From the NCBI GenBank assembly GCA_036939355.1, contig JALLAP010000683.1, positions 1-11,086 on the forward strand: 11,086 bases of DNA, written 5' to 3'. Numbering within the stretch: the first letter of the stretch is position 1; each line of letters starts with the position of its first letter. Made by a program: the position numbers and the translations under genes. The notes under the pieces were generated by a model that was not told the origin of the DNA, made no database searches, and saw only the letters and a program-made list of their open reading frames with translations. Shown piece after piece: positions 6,408-11,086 of the stretch. Origin of the DNA: Thalassiosira profunda. Its lineage: Eukaryota; Bacillariophyta; Thalassiosirophyceae; Thalassiosirales; Thalassiosiraceae.

Positions 6408-7702
6408 ATCCCGGATCCCAAGATTTGTTTGATCGTTGAACGCCCGAGGCGAGTGGATTTCCCGGCGATTCTCGGTGGTTGGACTGCCGAGATTCGACCA
6501 GCAACAAAAGTAGATTGCATTCTCATTATGTAGCAGCGAGTTCAAGAAGAGGTCGTTGCGTTATCTCTCTCCGGTTGATTGTTACTTCGCCCAAATTCAT
6601 CTACCCAAAACTGTTCCCAGCCCACATTTGTCGGAGGTTGTTTCGTTCGAGCAGAGCCACGTGGAGGAGCCAGTTCGTACCCCCACCGAAATCTTGCTTC
6701 GTCCCACGATTTACTCCCCGATGGAGACTGCTCGCTGCACCGCTGGCCGGCCCGCGCGCGCACCGCTCGGGGGGGCCTGCCCCAGACGCCAACCCGCGCC
6801 TTCCCGACCTGCAACGCGTACAACCCCCGCAACGTTGTGGCGTTCGCGTCGCTCCCTCCCAGCATCTACATCATCTACATGGACGCGTGCTCCTGCTCGC
6901 TCTCGAGCACACACACATCTCCCCGCAATCCCACCCGCTCAGTCTCGTTCTCCCCCGCCCGGGCCACCTCCACCGGATGTGCACTCCACCAGTCGCCTCA
7001 GCGAGGACAGCACGTCCTGGTACTCTCCCGTACAGATCACCTCGCAGCCGCCGACCTCAATGCAGGATACGCAGTCGACTTGTGGCCGGTCACGTCAAGC
7101 ATCAAGCACTCGGCCGCGCCAGCTACTGCCTAGAGGAGAATCCATTACAAAGCAATCCGCCGAAGCTCGGGGGCGCGATGGCCGAGGCAGGCACCCTAGC
7201 CGCGTAGTCTAGTGTCGCAAAGGACGGATCTAGGGCGCGCAGCGCCCGCCGCCGTCCATCAGGAGCTAAGGATATGAGGCGTGATCTCGCAGGACCGTCG
7301 ACGATGTGGCCCTTTTTAGGGGGCTCCGAGCTGCAGGACGCCGCCATCGACCGCCCCCGGTGCAGCGACACCACCGGACATCCCCTCCGACGACGGCGCG
7401 CCGGCGATGGAGCCGCGCGGCCCGCCAAGAGGGCGGCCTTCCCCTGGCGGCCTGCCGCGGCAACGAGTTAGTGGCTGGGGGAGCGACTCCCACTGCAGGA
7501 CCCATTATTACTCGTGGTGCTTCGCGATGGCAAAAACGAGTCCTTCAGTGGGAGTCGGGGGACGAAGGTCAGAAGACGCAAGACGAGCCCTGCCGCTGCC
7601 CAAGCCAAAGCCGGCTGGCACTACGGGGGACCGTTCTTGGAGTGGCCAGCCCAACATCCGCATGTTCGCCGCTCCCTCGCGGCCGAAAAGGAAAATGCCC
7701 GC
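6408..7702. other. 1.3-kb region without a convincing gene
   Basis: Several overlapping open frames exist on both strands, but none shows a recognisable domain, and most are Pro/Ser/Arg- or Gly/Arg-rich, as expected from GC-rich noncoding DNA. The left part probably carries the 3' UTR of the 5538 gene. A 51-codon minus-strand open stretch without a start (6942-7094) and the inverted repeat at 7484-7557 are the only structured items. No tRNA or rRNA was recognised. The last 160 bp may be 5' UTR or an upstream exon of the SNF2 gene. Confidence 0.5.
7484..7557. repeat. Inverted repeat, 18-bp arms with one mismatch, 38-bp loop
   Basis: The left arm cgactcccactgcaggac (7484-7501) is complementary to the right arm gtccttcagtgggagtcg (7540-7557) except at one position. 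A transcript would form a stable hairpin. It could be the end structure of a small transposable element, a structured RNA or a termination/processing hairpin. It sits about 150 bp before the SNF2 start codon. Confidence 0.75.
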
Positions 7703-9202
7703 ATGCACCAACCGCAGAATACTGCGCAGCCGTCGGGGTTGACGGAGGAGCAGAGGGCGAGGATGGAGGAGCGTCGAAGGATTGCTTTGGAGAAGAAGCA
7801 GCAGCAAAAAGCACAGCATTCGGCTCCTGCGCCAATACCAGAAGCTTCTATGCAGAGCCAGTCATCAAACACCCTTTTAGCCCATACCAATCGAGGGGAG
7901 ATGGGTGTACGGAGTGGTGGGGACGCAGGGGGTAACAACTCGCAGCGACTGAGAATGACAGACGAACAGAGGGCGAGGATGGAGGAGAATCGATTGCGGG
8001 CGCTGGAAAAGAAGCAGCAAAAATCAGCTGTGGCGCCTGTGGCCGTTGGCCAGCAGGGGAATGGGGCGGAAGCTCCGGCACAAGGGGTGACTGCTCAACC
8101 AGTGGGGATGACAGAAGAGCAACGGGCGAGGGTCGAGCAGAACCGATTGAGGGCGCTGGAGAAGAAGCAGCAGCAACAGCAATCTGCCATCACAAATCAC
8201 GAGCCAGCGAATGGGCAAGCAGCGAATCTGCAACCATCTAGGATGACGGACGAACAACGAGCGAAGATGGAGGAGAACAGACGCAATGCGCTAGCCAAGA
8301 AGAAACAACAGATGGAGCAACCACTGGCGTCGTCTCCCTCCAAAACTGCCTCCCATTGCCCTTCTCCCCCGCGGGCGGAGAACAGTGAGCAATTTGCACA
8401 GCCGGCTTCTGAGGCAAAACCACCCGCCCGTTCCTTGTCGCCAGATCTACGGGCTAGGATGGAACGCAACAGACAAATGGCTCTGGAGAAGAAACAACAG
8501 CGGTTGCTGCTTTCCCAACAGCCAAGTGGCGCAGAAGGCCCTGCAGAACTGAACAAAATGCAGAGCGTTCAGATGTCGTGCATCGATGAACAGCCCCCAA
8601 TGCAACAGAATGCTTCGAGGACAGTGGAGGGAATATCTATTGATGGGATGGAGAATTGTAATGCTGCTGCATCTGCGTCTGCTGAAGAGGAGCAAAGAGA
8701 TGTGGAGACAAGCAATCCGGTATCAGAGGCACCATCGGACAGCGCTGCCAAAATGGGTCCGCCACGAAACGCAGCTTCCGCGTCAGCCCCAGATTCTCCC
8801 GACGACAGCAAACAAGCGCCATCATCTCCGACAAAGTCTGCGGCCAAGAAATCGGGCCTCCCGCCCATTCCTCCAGAGTTGCAATACGAAGAGTCAAGAG
8901 TCCTTCCAATCAACGACGACGACATTGACCCCCTGATTGAGAATGCCGAATTGGACGAGCCGCTGTTGAATGGTTGGACGCTCTACGATCATCAAAAGGA
9001 AGGAGTCCTGAGGGCACTCCGCATGAGGCGCTTGATTCTGGCGTTCGACATGGGACTTGGGAAGACAATCATTGGCTGCGTCTGGGCAAAGGCCTTCCAG
9101 AAGGTCTTCCCCGGGTTGCGGGTTTTTGTCNAGGTTGTGAAGGTTCTCACAGACAAAGGAGCAGAGCGGAGGAATTTGACAATGGTGTCCTCGAGGAAGT
9201 AG
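7703..9202 (+). CDS. SNF2-family ATPase/annealing-helicase-like protein, N-terminal part, with five RPA-binding-like motifs
   Basis: Start ATG 7703 is the first ATG in frame; the same frame is open upstream to 7514 without an ATG. Of 499 readable residues, 1-270 hold five motifs of the type [LM]-T-[DE]-E-Q-R-A-[RK]-M-E-x-N-R-x-x-A-L-E-K-K at 13-32, 85-104, 136-155, 181-200 and 245-264, separated by Gln/Ala/Pro linkers. The motif resembles the RPA32C-binding helix of SMARCAL1/HARP. After a Ser/Ala-rich linker (about 285-385), a SNF2 core begins: LYDHQKEGVLRAL (427-439, Q-motif-like), then RRLILAFDMGLGKTIIG (442-458) with Walker A DMGLGKT at 449-455. At 9131 an undetermined base interrupts codon 477, and the 22 codons after it match no expected SNF2 motif, so motifs Ia-VI are absent from the window. 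The family is secure; the SMARCAL1-like role in remodelling RPA-coated DNA or stalled forks is inferred from the motif. Confidence 0.75.
   Translation: MHQPQNTAQPSGLTEEQRARMEERRRIALEKKQQQKAQHSAPAPIPEASMQSQSSNTLLAHTNRGEMGVRSGGDAGGNNSQRLRMTDEQRARMEENRLRALEKKQQKSAVAPVAVGQQGNGAEAPAQGVTAQPVGMTEEQRARVEQNRLRALEKKQQQQQSAITNHEPANGQAANLQPSRMTDEQRAKMEENRRNALAKKKQQMEQPLASSPSKTASHCPSPPRAENSEQFAQPASEAKPPARSLSPDLRARMERNRQMALEKKQQRLLLSQQPSGAEGPAELNKMQSVQMSCIDEQPPMQQNASRTVEGISIDGMENCNAAASASAEEEQRDVETSNPVSEAPSDSAAKMGPPRNAASASAPDSPDDSKQAPSSPTKSAAKKSGLPPIPPELQYEESRVLPINDDDIDPLIENAELDEPLLNGWTLYDHQKEGVLRALRMRRLILAFDMGLGKTIIGCVWAKAFQKVFPGLRVFVXVVKVLTDKGAERRNLTMVSSRK
7739..8494 (+). repeat. Array of five spaced coding repeats (RPA32-binding-like motifs)
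   Basis: Copies lie at 7739-7798, 7955-8014, 8108-8167, 8243-8302 and 8435-8494. Each is 60 bp, with linkers of 156, 93, 75 and 132 bp. The unit is conserved in protein (E-Q-R, N-R, A-L, K-K) while the linkers differ completely, which points to selection on the motif rather than recent DNA duplication. Copy 5 is the most diverged (LSPDLRARMERNRQMALEKK). Confidence 0.85.
9131..9131. other. Undetermined base, probable assembly gap inside the SNF2 core
   Basis: A single n stands at the point where SNF2 homology stops. The sequence to the left is mid-core (FPGLRVFV); to the right the same frame runs only 23 codons to a stop. A one-base placeholder for a gap of unknown size explains this better than one uncertain base. 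Confidence 0.6.
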
Positions 9203-9224
9203 GCTATCTAGAGATACCAACTTT

Positions 9225-10743
9225 CTACAGTACTTGCTTCTTAGAAGGCCTTTTCTCTCCTGATCTGGAGCTTCCTTCGACTCCCATCGTCAGCTGTTCA
9301 ATCCTCCTCTTCTGCCAAGCGTTTTCTGCCTTCAATGCCGCAATTTCTACCGCGAGCTCTTTCGTTTTAGCATTCAGCACTGCAGTTTGGGCTCTGAGCT
9401 GCTTCACTTCCACGTCTGGAGAGGGAAAACTGAAAAGATGAGGGATGTGACAGTTCCTGACAATGCGGTATACCCCACTAAGATCGCGGCTCCCGACTTC
9501 GTAATATTCCCCGCATTTGTCGGGTTTGTCCTCAACCCACATGAGGTTATCCTCTGCTGCTCCCTCTTCATCGTCCCTTCCAACACAAATCTCCGTCCTT
9601 GTTACCAGCTCCAACAAATGTGGCATGCATGATTTTGGCATCCATTTCGACAAATGGTTGCACATCAAAGTCACCCTTGAAAAAGAAAGTGCGTAGCTTG
9701 CATCGCAATCTCTTGGTCACTGATGCTCCTTGTTCTAGCCTTGCATTGATGTAAAATGCCTCTTTCACGTCTGAATCCCTCTCTACCACGTCCCCTGTGT
9801 ATCCCTCTCCGAGCAAGTAGAGGTAGTGCTGTGAGTTGCAAATAGACTCAAAGCTCGACGCCAGCTCCAAATTGCCGCACACAAGAGTTTTGACGCTTGA
9901 TACAAACTCATTGCTCGCGCCGTTGTCATCCCAATTGGCATCCCACTGACCCAAGGGGTAAAAATATTGAAGTCTCGAGTCTCCAGAGATCGAATCCACC
10001 ATCCTTTTAGCATGCTCTTCAACATCACAACTCAAAAACAAGTCCCTGAGTTTTGTGCCCGCCCTCCCCAAGAAAGTACAGATGGGATCAACTCCAAACC
10101 TGTTGCTCGATAGAGTCAAGTCGACCAAGTGGATGGAGTTGCTGGCAGATAATATGCGATCCATGCCATCATTTCCTATTCCATTGCATCGAAGATCTAG
10201 CTTCTCGATGCGCACATGTTCCAGTGCTTCCGCCAGCAGATATGCTCCGTCATCACCTAGATTGGTACCAGTTAGTCCCAGAAATTTCAACGTTGACTGA
10301 GACTTTAACAGGGGAAGAAGCGCTGTGAGGCCAGGTGCCCCGAAGTCGTCATAATTCAACTGGATATTTTCGAGCGTAGGATTACCACCCCGCTCCCATT
10401 GCTCCCCCCCAAACAATGCAGCAATACTTTCTGCAGTCAGGCCACAACCGGACAAACGCACTTCCGTCAAGGATGGGCTCTGGCTGAGCGCGTTTCCAGC
10501 TTTCCGCCAAACCTCTAGGTCAAACAGCTTGCGGAACTTTTCCCGAAGCGCGTAATCGGTCGTCTCAAATTTTACACTGGCGATCTGACCCTCGTCGTCG
10601 TGCACGAGACCGAACCTAGAATGCAGGTTAGGAAATAGGTGGGACCACCCATCCTCTTCCTCGCACTTCCTTCGGTGCCACTCCCGTAGCTCGGTCGTAG
10701 TCATATCCGAGCGAAACGCTGATTCAGACCCGTTATCGGTCAT
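9225..10743 (-). CDS. Leucine-rich-repeat protein with C-terminal coiled coil, frame broken at 9624-9631
   Basis: Start ATG 10743; an in-frame TTG extension to 10773 was not used. Residues 65-240 contain about five RanGAP/NLRC-type leucine-rich repeats, e.g. SLTEVRLSGCGLTAESIAAL (91-110), STLKFLGLTGTNLGDDGAYL (150-169) and RIEKLDLRCNGIGNDGM (178-194). Residues 280-372 are unrecognised. The first frame stops at 9568, at residue 391, but a second frame is coding from 9623 down to TAG at 9227-9225: PHLLELVTRTEICVGR, then a conserved-looking YYEVGSRDLSGVYRIVRNCH segment, then a leucine/alanine heptad coiled coil. The two frames join if one copy of a tandem CATG is ignored, giving about 504 residues. 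LRRs usually bind proteins; the partner is unknown. It is convergent with the SNF2 gene, with 22 bp between stops. It may be a sequencing error, an allele-specific lesion or a recent pseudogene. Confidence 0.75.
9624..9631. repeat. Tandem CATG duplication causing a frameshift
   Basis: catgcatg lies exactly where the LRR gene changes frame: on the minus strand, ATG (residue 372) is followed by a second CATG before the codons of the downstream frame. A 4-bp insertion of this kind fits slippage or an assembly artefact. Confidence 0.7.
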
Positions 10744-11086
10744 CGTTGGCGAGTTGTCGAGAAGGGGCGGCAAGGGGGGATTGAGTTCCGGGTGGCGGGG
10801 GGGGAGTAACTTCGACGTAGCTAGGCGGTGATCTTAGTGGTGCTCGCTGGTAGGTGGGGCGTTCTCCAACTGGGCCCGCGTGCACAGCGGGTAGAAGCAA
10901 CCACGGCCCGGGGGGGGGCAGGAGCAGGGACCACGGCGCCACGCCGCCAGGAGGTTCTGGGGCTTCCCTGCCTTGCCTGGGCGGCTGGCCGCCTGGATCT
11001 TTGGAGAGGAGGGACGACATCTCCTTGACCAGAGGTCCTTTACCAGGGTAGAATTTCCACTTTCGTCCTGGCGTCCGGTCACTAGC
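10733..11086 (-). CDS. Possible 3' part of an unrecognised ORF at the right edge
   Basis: A minus-strand frame is open from the window edge to TAA at 10735-10733. Its first residues (RKWKFYPGKGPLVKEMSSLL) look protein-like, but the rest is Pro/Gly-rich and includes translated G/C homopolymers (runs of 9 at 10910-10918 and 8 at 10797-10804). It overlaps the first codons of the LRR gene in another frame. It may be a real upstream gene end, an upstream exon or noncoding GC-rich DNA. No domain is recognised, so the call is tentative. Confidence 0.25.
   Translation of the reverse strand, partial: ASDRTPGRKWKFYPGKGPLVKEMSSLLSKDPGGQPPRQGREAPEPPGGVAPWSLLLPPPGPWLLLPAVHAGPVGERPTYQRAPLRSPPSYVEVTPPPPPGTQSPLAAPSRQLANDDR

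Noticed and set aside
6479..7212. Three overlapping plus-strand ORFs (184-242 codons)
   Set aside because: All are Pro/Ser/Arg-rich with no recognisable domain and no preference for one frame, as expected of GC-rich spacer DNA.
7306..7935. 209-codon plus-strand ORF overlapping the SNF2 start
   Set aside because: It has no domain and runs through the first RPA motif in the wrong frame; it is low complexity.
7739..8494. CRISPR-like or satellite interpretation of the spaced repeats
   Set aside because: The units are conserved at protein rather than DNA level, keep frame, have unequal spacing and lie within one ORF.
9400..9480. Intron explaining the LRR frame change
   Set aside because: A cag preceded by pyrimidines exists on the minus strand near 9420, but the frame is already continuous there. 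The frame change occurs near 9624-9631, where the CATG duplication explains it directly.

Overview
The window looks like nuclear DNA of a unicellular eukaryotic alga, most likely a centric diatom of the Thalassiosira type. The basis is the combination of helicase-associated (HA) domain repeats, a RanGAP/NLRC-like leucine-rich protein with a C-terminal coiled coil, a plant-type Golgi glycosyltransferase, compact mostly intron-poor genes on both strands, and GC-rich spacers. There are no bacterial features such as Shine-Dalgarno sites, operons or CRISPR. The species cannot be fixed from the sequence alone.

Layout, left to right. (1) 3-659 (+): C-terminal part of a kinesin-light-chain-like TPR protein, open at the window edge. 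(2) 726-2264 (-): a type II membrane glycosyltransferase of the plant hydroxyproline arabinosyltransferase / peptidyl-serine galactosyltransferase group, convergent with the TPR gene. (3) 2265-2622: divergent spacer with a 9-bp tandem repeat and a 12-bp palindrome. (4) 2623-3060 (+): a short ORF whose N terminus is one copy of an RPA32-binding-like motif (SMARCAL1/HARP type). (5) 2948-5173 (-): a 741-aa HA-repeat protein with two nuclear-localisation blocks, enlarged by an internal 181-codon tandem duplication. (6) 5174-5537: a spacer acting as a shared promoter. (7) 5538-6407 (+): a 289-aa acidic/basic, probably nuclear protein of unknown family. (8) 6408-7702: 1.3 kb without a convincing gene, including an 18-bp-arm inverted repeat. 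(9) 7703-9202 (+): the N-terminal part of a SNF2-family ATPase with five spaced copies of the same RPA-binding-like motif. Its helicase core is interrupted just after Walker A by a single undetermined base that probably hides an assembly gap. (10) 9225-10743 (-): a leucine-rich-repeat protein broken by a 4-bp tandem duplication. (11) 10733-11086 (-): a weak open frame at the right edge.

The most interesting theme is the RPA-binding-like module: five tandem copies before a SNF2 motor, plus one orphan copy about 5 kb upstream on the same strand, with two nuclear-type genes lying between them. If real, this is a multivalent RPA-tethered DNA remodeller/annealing helicase. The orphan copy may be a relic or a displaced first exon of the same or a related gene.
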